Assembly (NCBI RefSeq): GCF_046484155.1
Contig: NZ_JAWOBT010000047.1
Span: 1 to 64,000 of the forward strand
Length of the DNA stretch: 64,000 nt
Source: Alkalibacterium sp046484155
Lineage (GTDB): Bacteria; Bacillota; Bacilli; Lactobacillales; Carnobacteriaceae_A
Direction of reading: 5' to 3'
Shown here: positions 50,624 to 60,574 of the stretch, piece after piece
Numbering within the stretch: position 1 is the stretch's first letter
Layout: the number at the start of each line of letters is the position of its first letter
Made by a program: the position numbers and the translations under genes
Notes under the pieces: generated by a model
Databases searched by the model: none
Told to the model about the DNA's origin: nothing
What the model saw: the letters and a program-made list of their open reading frames with translations, nothing else

Positions 50624-52797
50624 AACATATTAAAAGAAAATTAAAGGAGTCAAACCCTTTTCATAATAGAAAATATATAGCGATAGCGCTGTATATTTTT
50701 TGTTTTATCTTGTTTTTCGGTGTCTTTTCACGGTTTGCTATTATCATGGTAACTGGAGAAGTTAACGGGGAAAACTTAATTCAAAATGTGCATAACTTAT
50801 ATACAAGAAATAATACATTACAGGCTAACAGAGGGACAATTTATGATGCAAATGGGAACCCTATTGCGCTGGATGCAAATTCATATAAAATGATTGCTGT
50901 GCTGACAGATGAATGGTCAACACCAAAGCGTCCTATTCATATTCAGGATTCTGAGGCTGTAGCAGAAGTGTTGTCTCAACATGTATCAATGAGTAAAGAA
51001 GACCTGCATGACAGATTAATCTTGGACAACAGTCAAGTAGAATTTGGAAGTGCCGGCAACAATTTAACTTATGAAACAGTAAGCACAATTAAAGAAAAGT
51101 TAGAACAAAAAGAGTTGACAGGTATAACCTTTGAGGAGAAAAAAAGTCGACTATATCCAAACGGAACGTTCGCCTCTCACACGATCGGGTTAGCTCAAAG
51201 AGACAGTGAAGATGAGAGCAGTCAATCGCTCAAAGGTGTTATGGGTCTTGAAAAAGAATTTGATGACATATTAAGTGGTGAAGATGGGTGGATAGAGTAT
51301 CAGAGAGATCGCTTTGGCTATGTCATTCCCAACCAGGAAATAGAAGAGGTTCTGCCTACTGATGGAAATGATATCCAGTTGACAATCGACAGACGAATGC
51401 AGATTTTTCTGGAAAGTATTGTCGAAGAAGTCAATGATGAACATAAGCCAGAAGCTGTTACGGCGACCTTGATGAATGCGAAGACAGGAGAAATTTTGGC
51501 AACAACCCAGCGTCCGACATTTAATGCAACAACTAAGGAAGGCATCGATCAAACTTGGCAAAATTTTTTGATTGAATATATCTTTGAACCCGGATCTACA
51601 ATAAAAGTGATGACATTAGCGGCAGCAATCGAAGAGGGAACGTTCAGACCGAATGATTATTATCAATCAGGTAAGATTCAAATTGGCGGGGGCACTGTCC
51701 ATGATGTCAAGCCAGAAGGCTGGGGATATATCTCTTATCTTGAAGGGCTGGCACGCTCCAGTAATGTTGCTTTCGTTCATCAAATTCAGGAAATGGGCTA
51801 CGATAAGTGGAAGGATTATTTAGATGCCTTTGGTTTTGGTCAAGAGACAGGCATTTCTTTACCCAATGAATATGATGGGGCTAATCCATATAACAGTATA
51901 CTCCAAAAATACCAGACATCTTTTGGTCAAGGCATTTCTGTAACGCCTATTCAAATGCTTCGCGCTTTTTCAGCCATTACTAATGAAGGCAATATGGTTG
52001 AACCTCACGTGGTTAAAAAAATAATAGACACGAAAACGGGTGAAGAAGAGCTAGTTGAAACTGAAGAAACGCCTACATTGATATCTAAAGAGACAGCTGC
52101 GCAAACACTTGAATATTTAACCGAAACAGTATACAGTGATGTAGGAACAGCCAGCGGGTATGAAGTAGAGGGTTTCGAAATCTCAGCTAAAACAGGGACG
52201 GCTCAAATCCCTAGTGAGACGGGCGGCTATCTATCAGGAGGTTCGAATTATATTTATTCAGTTGTCGGGATGGGACCTGTGGAAGACCCAGAACTAATCT
52301 TTTATGTTACTGTACAACAACCGGTATTAAACGGTGTTGGCCACGGGAGTCAAGTGGTTAAAAAAATATTTAACCCAGTTATGAAAAGAGCACTGGAATA
52401 TTATTCTAATGAAGATGATAGTGAAATTGATTCAGTTGAAGAAAAAAATCAAATAGATAATGTTATTCAACAAAATACTCAAGCTGTGATCGATCAATTA
52501 AATGAAGAAGAAATAGAATACAGCATTATTGGTTCAGGTGATACGATTGTTCAGCAGTATCCCGATCCGGATGCTGAGATCGATGCATCAAACCGTGTCA
52601 TGCTATTGACTAACGGAGCCATGACGCTGCCTGACTTGACAGGATGGTCAAAGAGTAATGTGTTGAAATTAACAGAATTGACGGGTATAGATGTTACTTT
52701 CGAGGGTGAAGGTTTTGTAATGTCACAGGATTTGCCCGCCAACGCCTTTATCGAGAGTGGAACTGAACTGACAATAGTTTTGTCTACTAATCAATAA
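50620..52797 (+). CDS. Penicillin-binding protein 2X-type transpeptidase with PASTA domains
   Basis: 725 aa class B PBP of the divisome (Pbp2X/Pbp1/FtsI group). N-terminal membrane anchor (about 20-43), dimerisation domain (RGTIYDANGNPIA), transpeptidase motifs STIK (S326, K329), SSN (S380-N382) and KTG (524-526), and two C-terminal PASTA domains (about 600-665 and 667-725) that bind muropeptides or beta-lactams. ATG overlaps the ftsL stop (ATGA). Confidence 0.96.
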   Translation: MKHIKRKLKESNPFHNRKYIAIALYIFCFILFFGVFSRFAIIMVTGEVNGENLIQNVHNLYTRNNTLQANRGTIYDANGNPIALDANSYKMIAVLTDEWSTPKRPIHIQDSEAVAEVLSQHVSMSKEDLHDRLILDNSQVEFGSAGNNLTYETVSTIKEKLEQKELTGITFEEKKSRLYPNGTFASHTIGLAQRDSEDESSQSLKGVMGLEKEFDDILSGEDGWIEYQRDRFGYVIPNQEIEEVLPTDGNDIQLTIDRRMQIFLESIVEEVNDEHKPEAVTATLMNAKTGEILATTQRPTFNATTKEGIDQTWQNFLIEYIFEPGSTIKVMTLAAAIEEGTFRPNDYYQSGKIQIGGGTVHDVKPEGWGYISYLEGLARSSNVAFVHQIQEMGYDKWKDYLDAFGFGQETGISLPNEYDGANPYNSILQKYQTSFGQGISVTPIQMLRAFSAITNEGNMVEPHVVKKIIDTKTGEEELVETEETPTLISKETAAQTLEYLTETVYSDVGTASGYEVEGFEISAKTGTAQIPSETGGYLSGGSNYIYSVVGMGPVEDPELIFYVTVQQPVLNGVGHGSQVVKKIFNPVMKRALEYYSNEDDSEIDSVEEKNQIDNVIQQNTQAVIDQLNEEEIEYSIIGSGDTIVQQYPDPDAEIDASNRVMLLTNGAMTLPDLTGWSKSNVLKLTELTGIDVTFEGEGFVMSQDLPANAFIESGTELTIVLSTNQ

Positions 52798-52824
52798 TTT
52801 AGCTAGTAAGGAAGGAATATAATA

Positions 52825-53787
52825 GTGCAAAGCATTCAATTGATATATCCATTACTATTAAGTGGAGTCATCGTTACAGGGTTAATGCCCGTATTTATAA
52901 AGTATTTTAAAAAAAAGCAACTGGGCCAGACAACTAGAGAGGAAGGTCCTTCTTGGCATGAAGCAAAGTCAGGAACGCCTACAATGGGCGGCATCACAAT
53001 TATCATAGCTGTGTCGATCATATCTCTAATATTCAGTGTTGTCTTTCCAATCAATACGTTACTTGTTCTCTTACTTATCTTTATATTATTGGTTTATGGG
53101 ACAATCGGCTTTATTGATGATTATATAAAAGTAATTATGAAACGTAATTTAGGATTAACAAGCTTGCAGAAACTAATCGGGCAAATAGTAGCGGCAATCC
53201 TGTTTTACTTTGGTGTGTCACGAGTCATAGATATTCAAAGTATCGCTTTGCCTTTTGGAAATGAAGTAGAATTAGGTTATTTTTACATCTTGTTTATTTT
53301 ATTTTGGTTAGTGGGTTTTTCAAATGCCACGAATTTGACTGATGGCATCGATGGTTTACTGGCGGGTACTGGTTTTATCGCTTATTTCAGCTATACTATC
53401 ATTGCTATTCTTCAAAATCAGTATGAAGTAGCTATTTTTACATCCGCAATCATGGGGGCTTTGATCGGTTTCTTTATTTTTAATAAAAAACCAGCCAAGA
53501 TTTTCATGGGTGATGTCGGTTCACTTGCTTTGGGAGCGGGCTTAGCAGCGGTGTCTATCGTTTTGAATCAGGAGTGGACGTTACTTTTGATCGGGATAAT
53601 ATTCGTCATTGAAACGGCTAGTGTCATGATACAGGTTACCTCTTTTAAATTAACAGGTAAGCGTGTATTTAAAATGAGTCCGATTCATCACCATTTTGAA
53701 ATGGTGGGATGGAACGAATGGAAAATAGTTATCATCTTTTCACTTATAACTTTAATTGCATCTTTATCAACGTTCTTAATGCTTTAA
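52825..53787 (+). CDS. mraY: Phospho-N-acetylmuramoyl-pentapeptide-transferase
   Basis: 320 aa polytopic membrane enzyme making lipid I. Ten predicted helices. Conserved cytoplasmic loops: SWHEAKSGTPTMGG, GFIDDYIKV (catalytic Asp), NATNLTDGIDGLLAG, FMGDVGSLALG and MSPIHHHFEM. GTG start after AAGGAAGG. A hairpin terminator follows before murD. Confidence 0.97.
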   Translation: MQSIQLIYPLLLSGVIVTGLMPVFIKYFKKKQLGQTTREEGPSWHEAKSGTPTMGGITIIIAVSIISLIFSVVFPINTLLVLLLIFILLVYGTIGFIDDYIKVIMKRNLGLTSLQKLIGQIVAAILFYFGVSRVIDIQSIALPFGNEVELGYFYILFILFWLVGFSNATNLTDGIDGLLAGTGFIAYFSYTIIAILQNQYEVAIFTSAIMGALIGFFIFNKKPAKIFMGDVGSLALGAGLAAVSIVLNQEWTLLLIGIIFVIETASVMIQVTSFKLTGKRVFKMSPIHHHFEMVGWNEWKIVIIFSLITLIASLSTFLML

Positions 53788-53793
53788 TGTACT

Positions 53794-53830
53794 GAAAAAC
53801 TGGTAGTAGCTTTCTACTTCCAGTTTTTTT
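53794..53830 (+). terminator. Terminator between mraY and murD
   Basis: AAAACTGGTAGTAG pairs with CTACTTCCAGTTTT, then T. Confidence 0.85.
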
Positions 53831-53883
53831 AGATTCAGTGTAAACTTGTACATGAGTAATTCAGAATATTAGAGGAGTTTTTT

Positions 53884-55266
53884 ATGAAAAATGCAACGCA
53901 ATTCAAAAATAAAAATGTCTTGGTGTTAGGCTTGGCAGTCTCTGGCTATAACGCAGCTCTATTACTCAATCGACTTGGAGCTAAAGTGACCGTGAATGAT
54001 TTTAAAGACTTAAGTCAAAGCACTGAAGCTAAAGATTTAACAGATAAGGGAATTGAAGTAATATCAGGAAGTCACCCTTTAGATCTATTAGAAGACCCAA
54101 TTGATTTTATTGTTAAGAATCCGGGTATTCCATATACTAATCCTTTAGTAAAAAAAGCCAAAGATAAAAATATCTTGATCATCACTGAGGTGGAATTAGC
54201 TTATTTGATATCAGAAAGTCCAATTATAGCTATAACAGGCACTAATGGAAAAACAACGACAACAATGATGATTGAATTGATATTAAATAAAAATCGGTCT
54301 ATTGGAAAAGCTTACGCAGTGGGTAATATAGGTACATCGGCCAGCATGATTGCTCAAGAGTCGTCTGAAAAAGATGATCTGGTAATGGAAGTATCAAGCT
54401 TTCAGTTAATGGGAATAGAGAGATTTCATCCAGCAATCGCAGTTATAACAAATATTTATTCAGCGCATTTAGATTATCATAAAACTAGAAATGAATATGT
54501 CGATGCGAAGTTAGCAATAGCTAAAAACCAATCTTCAGCCGATTACATGGTGTATAACTATGATCAAGATGAGTTGCGCGAGCTGGTATCAAGCACTGCG
54601 GCCGCAAAACTGGTGCCTTTCTCCCGTAAAAACGATCTAGATACAGGCGTTTATGTGAAAGACAATATTATTATGTATAACGGAGAGTCAGTGATGTCCA
54701 CGGAAAATGTCTTGATTCCGGGGGAACATAATTTAGAAAATGCGCTAGCTGCTATAGCTGTTGCGAAACTTAAAAGTGTGAAAAATGAGGATATTATCAA
54801 TGCATTTCAAGAATTTAAAGGTGTAGAACACCGCATGCAGCTAGTGGATACTATAGAGAATAGACGGTTCTATAATGATTCTAAAGCCACTAATTCCTTG
54901 GCGACGATCCATGCCTTAGAAGGATTCACTGATCCGATCGTGTTAATTGCTGGAGGCTTAAATCGAAACGAATCGTTTGATGATCTGGTCCCCCTATTAC
55001 AGGAACACGTTAAAGCAATTATCACTTTTGGTGAAACAAAGCATGAACTAGCTGAAGTAGCCAAACATGCCGATATCGCTAAAATTATTGTAGCAGACAG
55101 CGTGTCTGAAGCGACGATAACAGCCTTTGAAAATAGTGAAGCCGGAGATGTGGTTTTATTGTCACCAGCTTGTGCAAGTTGGGATCAGTACACTAATTTT
55201 GAAGAACGAGGTAACGATTTCATCGATACAGTCAAGTCTATAAAGGAATCAGTCAAAGGAGGTTAA
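53884..55266 (+). CDS. murD: UDP-N-acetylmuramoylalanine--D-glutamate ligase
   Basis: 460 aa. It adds D-Glu to UDP-MurNAc-L-Ala. N-terminal LVLGLAVSGYNAALLL, the P-loop ITGTNGKTTTT (about 117-127), VEHRMQ, FYNDSKATN and SPACASWDQYTNFEERG are diagnostic. AGAGGAG precedes the ATG. Its last codons contain the AAAGGAGG that seems to serve murG. Confidence 0.97.
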   Translation: MKNATQFKNKNVLVLGLAVSGYNAALLLNRLGAKVTVNDFKDLSQSTEAKDLTDKGIEVISGSHPLDLLEDPIDFIVKNPGIPYTNPLVKKAKDKNILIITEVELAYLISESPIIAITGTNGKTTTTMMIELILNKNRSIGKAYAVGNIGTSASMIAQESSEKDDLVMEVSSFQLMGIERFHPAIAVITNIYSAHLDYHKTRNEYVDAKLAIAKNQSSADYMVYNYDQDELRELVSSTAAAKLVPFSRKNDLDTGVYVKDNIIMYNGESVMSTENVLIPGEHNLENALAAIAVAKLKSVKNEDIINAFQEFKGVEHRMQLVDTIENRRFYNDSKATNSLATIHALEGFTDPIVLIAGGLNRNESFDDLVPLLQEHVKAIITFGETKHELAEVAKHADIAKIIVADSVSEATITAFENSEAGDVVLLSPACASWDQYTNFEERGNDFIDTVKSIKESVKGG

Positions 55267-55278
55267 GCACAAACGTGC
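55267..55278 (+). promoter_or_regulatory. Hairpin between the murG Shine-Dalgarno and start
   Basis: GCAC-AAAC-GTGC (55267-55278), extendable to AAGCAC/GTGCGCTT (55265-55282) with a two-base bulge, lies between AAAGGAGG (55255-55262) and ATG 55286. The linear gap is 23 bases; folding would leave about five. Confidence 0.55.
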
Positions 55279-55285
55279 GCTTATT

Positions 55286-56431
55286 ATGAAGATTTTAGTA
55301 ACGGGTGGCGGCACAGGTGGCCATATATACCCTGCATTAGCTTTAATGAACAGAATGAAAGAATTAGATTCTGAAGCAGAATTTTTATACGTTGGGACTC
55401 ATCGAGGGCTTGAAAGCACAATTGTCCCTAATCAAGGATACAATTTCGAATCGCTTAGGGTTGAAGGCTTTAAACGAAAATTAAGTTTTCAAGGAATAAA
55501 ATACAATATAAAAACGATTCAACTGTTTGTAACGTCAATTAATAAGGCGAAAAAAATCGTCAGGAAGTTTGAACCAGATGTGGTGATCGGTACTGGTGGA
55601 TACGTGAGTGCACCTGTATGTTATGCCGCATCAAAATTAAATATTCCCACGCTTATTCATGAACAAAACAGTGTGGTTGGGCTGACCAACAAATTTTTAG
55701 CAAAACATGTCTCGGCTATTGCTATTTGTTTTGATGAAGCTCGTGATCAATTTGGGAAACACAAAGAAAAGGTCGTCTATACGGGTAACCCTCGTGCACA
55801 GGAAGTGGCCGACCTTGTGCAGACAGATGTTTTGTCTGAATATCAACTAGATCCCGAAAAACCTACTGTTCTTATTTTTGGAGGAAGTCAGGGAGCATCG
55901 AGGATAAACGAGACAGTAAAGAATAGTTGGCCGCAGTTAACAAATAAACCTTATCAGACTTTATTTGTCACTGGTAAAAATCATTACGACCCTATTGTTA
56001 AAGAGTGGAAAGAATCGACACATTTTGTTTCCGATTCAGCATCAAATGGAGTGAGAATCGTTCCTTATATAAACAATCTTCCAGAGGTATTTGCCTCTGT
56101 TTCGTTAGTCGTTTCCAGAAGTGGTGCGACAACACTTTCAGAGTTGACATCATTAGGTATTCCTAGTATTTTAATACCTAGTCCAAATGTAACGGAAGAT
56201 CACCAAACAAAAAATGCCCAAAGTCTTGAAAAAAAAGGCGCTGCTTTGGTATTGAAAGAAGAAGAATTAAATGCTGTGAATTTAGTTGGGAAAATAGATT
56301 TATTAATGAATGATAAAGAGAAACGAAAAACAATGAGCCACGCTTCTAAACAGCTAGGCAAACAAAATGCGTCGGATTTAATTATAAACATAATTGTAAA
56401 TCTTTTAAAAGATGAAACACTTAGGAGATAG
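55286..56431 (+). CDS. murG: Undecaprenyl-PP-MurNAc-pentapeptide GlcNAc transferase
   Basis: 381 aa peripheral membrane glycosyltransferase making lipid II. N-terminal GGGTGGHIYPALAL, EPDVVIGTGGYVSAPV, LIFGGSQGASRIN and SRSGATTLSELTSLGIPSILIP are the family G-loops. The start is fixed by the MKILVTGGGTGGH opening. No Shine-Dalgarno lies at normal linear distance; see the hairpin entry. Confidence 0.97.
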   Translation: MKILVTGGGTGGHIYPALALMNRMKELDSEAEFLYVGTHRGLESTIVPNQGYNFESLRVEGFKRKLSFQGIKYNIKTIQLFVTSINKAKKIVRKFEPDVVIGTGGYVSAPVCYAASKLNIPTLIHEQNSVVGLTNKFLAKHVSAIAICFDEARDQFGKHKEKVVYTGNPRAQEVADLVQTDVLSEYQLDPEKPTVLIFGGSQGASRINETVKNSWPQLTNKPYQTLFVTGKNHYDPIVKEWKESTHFVSDSASNGVRIVPYINNLPEVFASVSLVVSRSGATTLSELTSLGIPSILIPSPNVTEDHQTKNAQSLEKKGAALVLKEEELNAVNLVGKIDLLMNDKEKRKTMSHASKQLGKQNASDLIINIIVNLLKDETLRR

Positions 56432-56435
56432 GAAT

Positions 56436-57248
56436 ATGAGTAATAATGAGGGGAAGCTTACAGAATCAGAAAAACTAAAAACATCAACAGAATCCTCTGT
56501 TATTCATTTGAAACGAGCAAGAAAGAGATTGATAAAGTGGGGAATAGTAGTTGGATCATTTTTATTAACATTGCTTATTTCACTTTATTTCGTCAGCCCG
56601 TATCGTTTAGTTAATGATATAAGTGTTTCCGGTTCTAAAGCAGTTTATGACCAGGTTATTCTAGATTCGAGCGGGTTAACTTCAGGAGATTCTATTTGGG
56701 AAGAATATATGAACAAAAGAAAAATAGAAGAAAAAATAGTGCAGGAAAACCGTCAAGTTGCACAAGCAGAATTGTCTTTATCAGGTATTCAGGATCTTGT
56801 TATTACAATCGAGGAATACAGGACAGTTGCTTATTTGTCTAATGATAATAAGTATAAAAAAATATTGGAAAATGGCGATATACTGGATGAAGCAGTTCCT
56901 CGTATCAGTGCTAACCAACCAATATTAAATGGGTTTGAAGAAGGTCCTCCTTTAGAGTGGCTGATTGATGAATATGAAAAAGTAGATGCAGATGTTCAAA
57001 CGCTTATATCAGAGATCGATTATCTTCAGCATGATCGAAATGATATGCTGATAAGTGTTTTTATGAATGATGGCAACGAGATACTGGTTTCTATTCCTGT
57101 TTTTTCTGAACGAATAAATTATTATCACCAAATGAAAGCGGAAGTAGATAACGCTAAAGGACTGTTTGATTTAGAAGCAGGGGCATATTTCATTCCATTT
57201 ACAGCTGATGTTGAAGACGACCCAGAAGAAATAGAGGGATTTGAATAA
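56436..57248 (+). CDS. divIB: Cell division protein DivIB/FtsQ
   Basis: 270 aa bitopic divisome protein. Basic cytoplasmic N-terminus, one membrane helix (about 37-57, WGIVVGSFLLTLLISLYFV), then a POTRA domain (SPYRLVNDISVSGSKAVYDQVILDSSGL) and a beta domain. ATG 56436 follows AGGAG by eight bases; the ATG at 56412 has no site and lies in murG. Followed by a terminator. Confidence 0.94.
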   Translation: MSNNEGKLTESEKLKTSTESSVIHLKRARKRLIKWGIVVGSFLLTLLISLYFVSPYRLVNDISVSGSKAVYDQVILDSSGLTSGDSIWEEYMNKRKIEEKIVQENRQVAQAELSLSGIQDLVITIEEYRTVAYLSNDNKYKKILENGDILDEAVPRISANQPILNGFEEGPPLEWLIDEYEKVDADVQTLISEIDYLQHDRNDMLISVFMNDGNEILVSIPVFSERINYYHQMKAEVDNAKGLFDLEAGAYFIPFTADVEDDPEEIEGFE

Positions 57249-57288
57249 AAAGCAGGAGTAAACATCTCGTTTAACTCTTGCTTTTTTT
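57246..57288 (+). terminator. Terminator after divIB
   Basis: AAAAGCAGGAGT-AAAC pairs with GTTT-AACTCTTGCTTTT, then T. The following 188 bases up to ftsA contain an extended -10, TGGTAAAAT near 57380, and nothing else clear. Confidence 0.88.
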
Positions 57289-57476
57289 CATTAAAAGCAG
57301 ATATTTGCAATTGTCACACAAAAGTAATCGAAAAATACTGATAAATCAATAAACACTCTTCATTATAGCTGTCAATTTATGGTAAAATGATATGAGTAAT
57401 AACTTTAAATATATAAATTCTTAAAAAATAGAGTATTTTAGACAGGAAAGTTTTGAAGATAGGAGGTTTCAATAAA

Positions 57477-58787
57477 TTGAAAAATGGCGTTTATACGAGT
57501 TTGGATATTGGAACCACTTCAATTAAAGTCATTGTTTCTGAAGTTTTAAATGGTCAGATGAATGTTATTGGAGTTGGAAGTGAAAGAACAAACGGTATAA
57601 GTAAAGGCTTGATCATTGATATTGACGAAACAGCTCAATCAATAAAAAAAGCTGTAGAGCAAGCAGAAGAAAAGTCAGGTATTACAATCGAATCACTTAT
57701 TGTGGGCGTTCCCGCATTGAACATTGAGATTAATCCATTTCATGTCAGCGTGGATGTATCCAGCGCTAATCAGGAAGTTAATGACTCAGTCATAGAGAAA
57801 ATGGTGAAACAGATTCGCGAAAGAAAAGTTTCTTCAGATCAAACGCTTTTATCTGTGATGATTGAAGAATTTATTGTAGATGGATTTGATGGGATTAAAG
57901 ATCCAAGAAAAATGGTTGGGAATCAAGTGGAATTGTACGGAACCGCTATGACAGTGTCTAAAACTGTTTTACATAATATTAAAAAAAGTGTAAATAATGC
58001 GGGCTATGCTATCGACGATGTCTTATTCCAGCCAAAAGCGATGTCGGAATTGATTATGTCAGAGGACGAACGTCGCTTCGGTACGATTCAAATAGATTTA
58101 GGTGGTGGACAAACAACTGTTTCCGCTATTCATGACCAGCAAGTTAAATTTTCAAGTATAATTAAAGAAGGCGGTTCAAACATCACAAAAGATATTTCAG
58201 TCGTCTTGAATACATCTTTAAAAAATGCTGAGAAGATAAAAAGAGAAGTTGGGTATGCGTATATCGATAATGAGTCCTTAGCGAATGATCAATCCATTAC
58301 GATAGATGTCGTTGGTCAAGACAATACTATCCAAGTCAAAGAATCATATATTGCAGAAATAATTGAAGCAAGAATGGCTCAGATTTTTGAGAAAGTTAAA
58401 ACTGAATTAGATGGCATCGGAGCACTTGAATTACCAGGAGGTATTATCTTGACAGGTGGCACTTCAGCTATTCCCAGAATAGAAGAATTAGCTGAAGAGA
58501 TTTTCAATGTCCATGTAAAAAAATATATCCCGGATTTTATGGGTGTCCGTTATCCGTCATTTACAAACGCTATTTCATTGGTATATTATAAAGCGAATAT
58601 GGATGACATCCATGAAGTAATGAATCATTATGTTTTGTTTAATGGAGAGACTCCATTACCCCAACAGGTTAAACTGCAGGATACAAAGCCAGTAAATACG
58701 AATGAAAAACAATTGAGTGAAAATACAGAAAACAATGAGACTATTATAGACAAGATCAAGAATTTTTTAACACATTTTTTTGATTGA
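57477..58787 (+). CDS. ftsA: Cell division protein FtsA
   Basis: 436 aa actin-like ATPase that tethers FtsZ to the membrane. NGVYTSLDIGTTSIKVIV is the phosphate-1 motif, IDLGGGQTTVSAI phosphate-2, and LPGGIILTGGTSAIPRI the adenosine motif. The C-terminal amphipathic helix is NETIIDKIKNFLTHFFD. TTG 57477 lies ten bases after AGGAGG and gives the expected N-terminus; the longer frame from 57453 includes the Shine-Dalgarno itself. Confidence 0.96.
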   Translation: MKNGVYTSLDIGTTSIKVIVSEVLNGQMNVIGVGSERTNGISKGLIIDIDETAQSIKKAVEQAEEKSGITIESLIVGVPALNIEINPFHVSVDVSSANQEVNDSVIEKMVKQIRERKVSSDQTLLSVMIEEFIVDGFDGIKDPRKMVGNQVELYGTAMTVSKTVLHNIKKSVNNAGYAIDDVLFQPKAMSELIMSEDERRFGTIQIDLGGGQTTVSAIHDQQVKFSSIIKEGGSNITKDISVVLNTSLKNAEKIKREVGYAYIDNESLANDQSITIDVVGQDNTIQVKESYIAEIIEARMAQIFEKVKTELDGIGALELPGGIILTGGTSAIPRIEELAEEIFNVHVKKYIPDFMGVRYPSFTNAISLVYYKANMDDIHEVMNHYVLFNGETPLPQQVKLQDTKPVNTNEKQLSENTENNETIIDKIKNFLTHFFD

Positions 58788-58819
58788 CAACTTATAATTT
58801 CTACAGGAGGAAAAATAGT

Positions 58820-60058
58820 ATGGATTTAGAATTTGATTCTTTTGCTGCAAATGGAGCTAAGATAAAAGTGATTGGTGTCGGTGGTGCAGGTGGAAATGCT
58901 GTAAACCGAATGATTGAAGATGGCGTACAAGGCGTTGAATTTATTGTAGCTAATACTGATTTACAAGCGTTAGATATGATGAGTGCAGAAACTAAAATTC
59001 AACTTGGGCCTAAATTAACACGTGGTTTGGGTGCTGGAGCTAACCCGGAGGTTGGAAGAAAATCTGCCGAGGAAAGTGAAGAGGCATTAGCAGAAGCTTT
59101 AAAAGGTGCTGATATGGTCTTCGTTACTGCAGGAATGGGTGGCGGAACAGGAACTGGTGCTGCTGGAATCGTAGCAAGGATCGCTAAAGAGCAAGGCGCT
59201 TTAACCGTCGGTGTGATTACTCGACCGTTTACATTTGAAGGTCCTAAAAAAGGGCGTTTTGCGGCAGAAGGTATTGCATCTATGCGCGAGCACGTGGACA
59301 CCTTAGTAACGATTTCCAATAACCGTCTACTTGAAATCGTAGACAAGAAAACACCTATGATGGAAGCCTTTAGAGAAGCAGATAACGTGCTGCGACAAGG
59401 TGTTCAGGGTATTTCTGATTTAATTACAAATCCTGGCTATGTCAACCTGGACTTTGCTGATGTTAAAACAGTAATGGAAAACCAAGGATCAGCATTGATG
59501 GGTATCGGTACAGCCTCTGGCGAAAACAGAACAGCTGAAGCGACTAAAAAAGCTATTTCATCTCCGTTGTTAGAAATATCATTGGATGGAGCCGAAAATG
59601 TATTGTTAAATATTACTGGTGGTTCTGACTTGACACTATTTGAAGCACAAGATGCTTCTGATATTGTATCAGGAGCAGCAACGAACGAAGTCAATATAAT
59701 CTTTGGGACGTCGATCAACGAAGATTTGGGAGACGAGGTAGTCGTTACTGTTATTGCTACGGGTATTGATCCTGAAAAAAGAGGTTCTCAATCAAAACAA
59801 GCTAAACAGGCCAAACAAGTAGCCCAAAAAACTTCAAATCAAACTCAGTCAGTGAATAAAGAAAGAGATCCTTTTGGTAACTGGGATATTCGAAAAGAAC
59901 CTAATCTAAGAGATCGACATAATGCTGATTTAGATGAAAAAGCTGAAAATAAAGTTGACTCTTCAAAAAACCTCTTTGATCGTGAGGATACTTCTGGGGA
60001 TTCATCTAATGCTGAAGAAATGGATACTCCTCCTTTCTTCAGAAGAAGACGTAAATAA
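58820..60058 (+). CDS. ftsZ: Cell division protein FtsZ
   Basis: 412 aa tubulin-like GTPase forming the Z ring. IKVIGVGGAGGNAVNRM, NTDLQAL, and the tubulin signature GGGTGTGAAG (about 106-115) are present. A Lys/Gln-rich linker (about 320-350) leads to the C-terminal peptide DTPPFFRRRRK, the FtsA/SepF-binding tail. ATG 58820 follows CAGGAGG. Confidence 0.98.
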   Translation: MDLEFDSFAANGAKIKVIGVGGAGGNAVNRMIEDGVQGVEFIVANTDLQALDMMSAETKIQLGPKLTRGLGAGANPEVGRKSAEESEEALAEALKGADMVFVTAGMGGGTGTGAAGIVARIAKEQGALTVGVITRPFTFEGPKKGRFAAEGIASMREHVDTLVTISNNRLLEIVDKKTPMMEAFREADNVLRQGVQGISDLITNPGYVNLDFADVKTVMENQGSALMGIGTASGENRTAEATKKAISSPLLEISLDGAENVLLNITGGSDLTLFEAQDASDIVSGAATNEVNIIFGTSINEDLGDEVVVTVIATGIDPEKRGSQSKQAKQAKQVAQKTSNQTQSVNKERDPFGNWDIRKEPNLRDRHNADLDEKAENKVDSSKNLFDREDTSGDSSNAEEMDTPPFFRRRRK

Positions 60059-60081
60059 ATCGTCAGAAAGGAAGAGTATAA

Positions 60082-60549
60082 ATGAATTTAAAGGATAAAT
60101 TAAATGATTATTTTTCTCTGAATGATAGTGATGACGACTTAGAATATGAACTGGAAGTTGCTTCGCCTCAAAAGGAGAATAAGATAACGACAGCTCCTTT
60201 AGCTTCACCTAATAATAAAAAGGTTAGCAATAAGACGGCTAGTCAAAATGTAGTTGCTATAAATCAACAACAAGCTTTAAAAAAACCACGAATAAAAGTG
60301 GTCGAACCTCGCTTATATTCAGAAGTACAGTCTATTGCTGATGTGTTGTTAAACAATCAGTCAGTTATTTTGAATTTCAGAAGAATGGAAAAAGAACAGG
60401 CCAAACAAATGATTGATTTCTTAATGGGGACGACCTATGCAATTAAAGGTGATATCCAAAGATTAGGAGAAGAAATATTCATCTGTACACCTCAATCGTT
60501 CGAAGTTGATGGTACAGAATTACAGGCGTTAAAAAATACTGATTTTTAA
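60082..60549 (+). CDS. sepF: Cell division protein SepF
   Basis: 155 aa. It bundles FtsZ filaments at the membrane. An N-terminal amphipathic helix (MNLKDKLNDYF) and linker precede the SepF core (VVEPRLYSEVQSIADVLLNNQSVILNFRRMEKEQAKQMIDFLMGTTYAIKGDIQRLGEEIFICTP). Directly after ftsZ; the PLP-binding ylmE gene usual at this place is missing. Confidence 0.96.
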   Translation: MNLKDKLNDYFSLNDSDDDLEYELEVASPQKENKITTAPLASPNNKKVSNKTASQNVVAINQQQALKKPRIKVVEPRLYSEVQSIADVLLNNQSVILNFRRMEKEQAKQMIDFLMGTTYAIKGDIQRLGEEIFICTPQSFEVDGTELQALKNTDF

Positions 60550-60574
60550 TTAGAATGGAGCTCCAAAAGTAATT

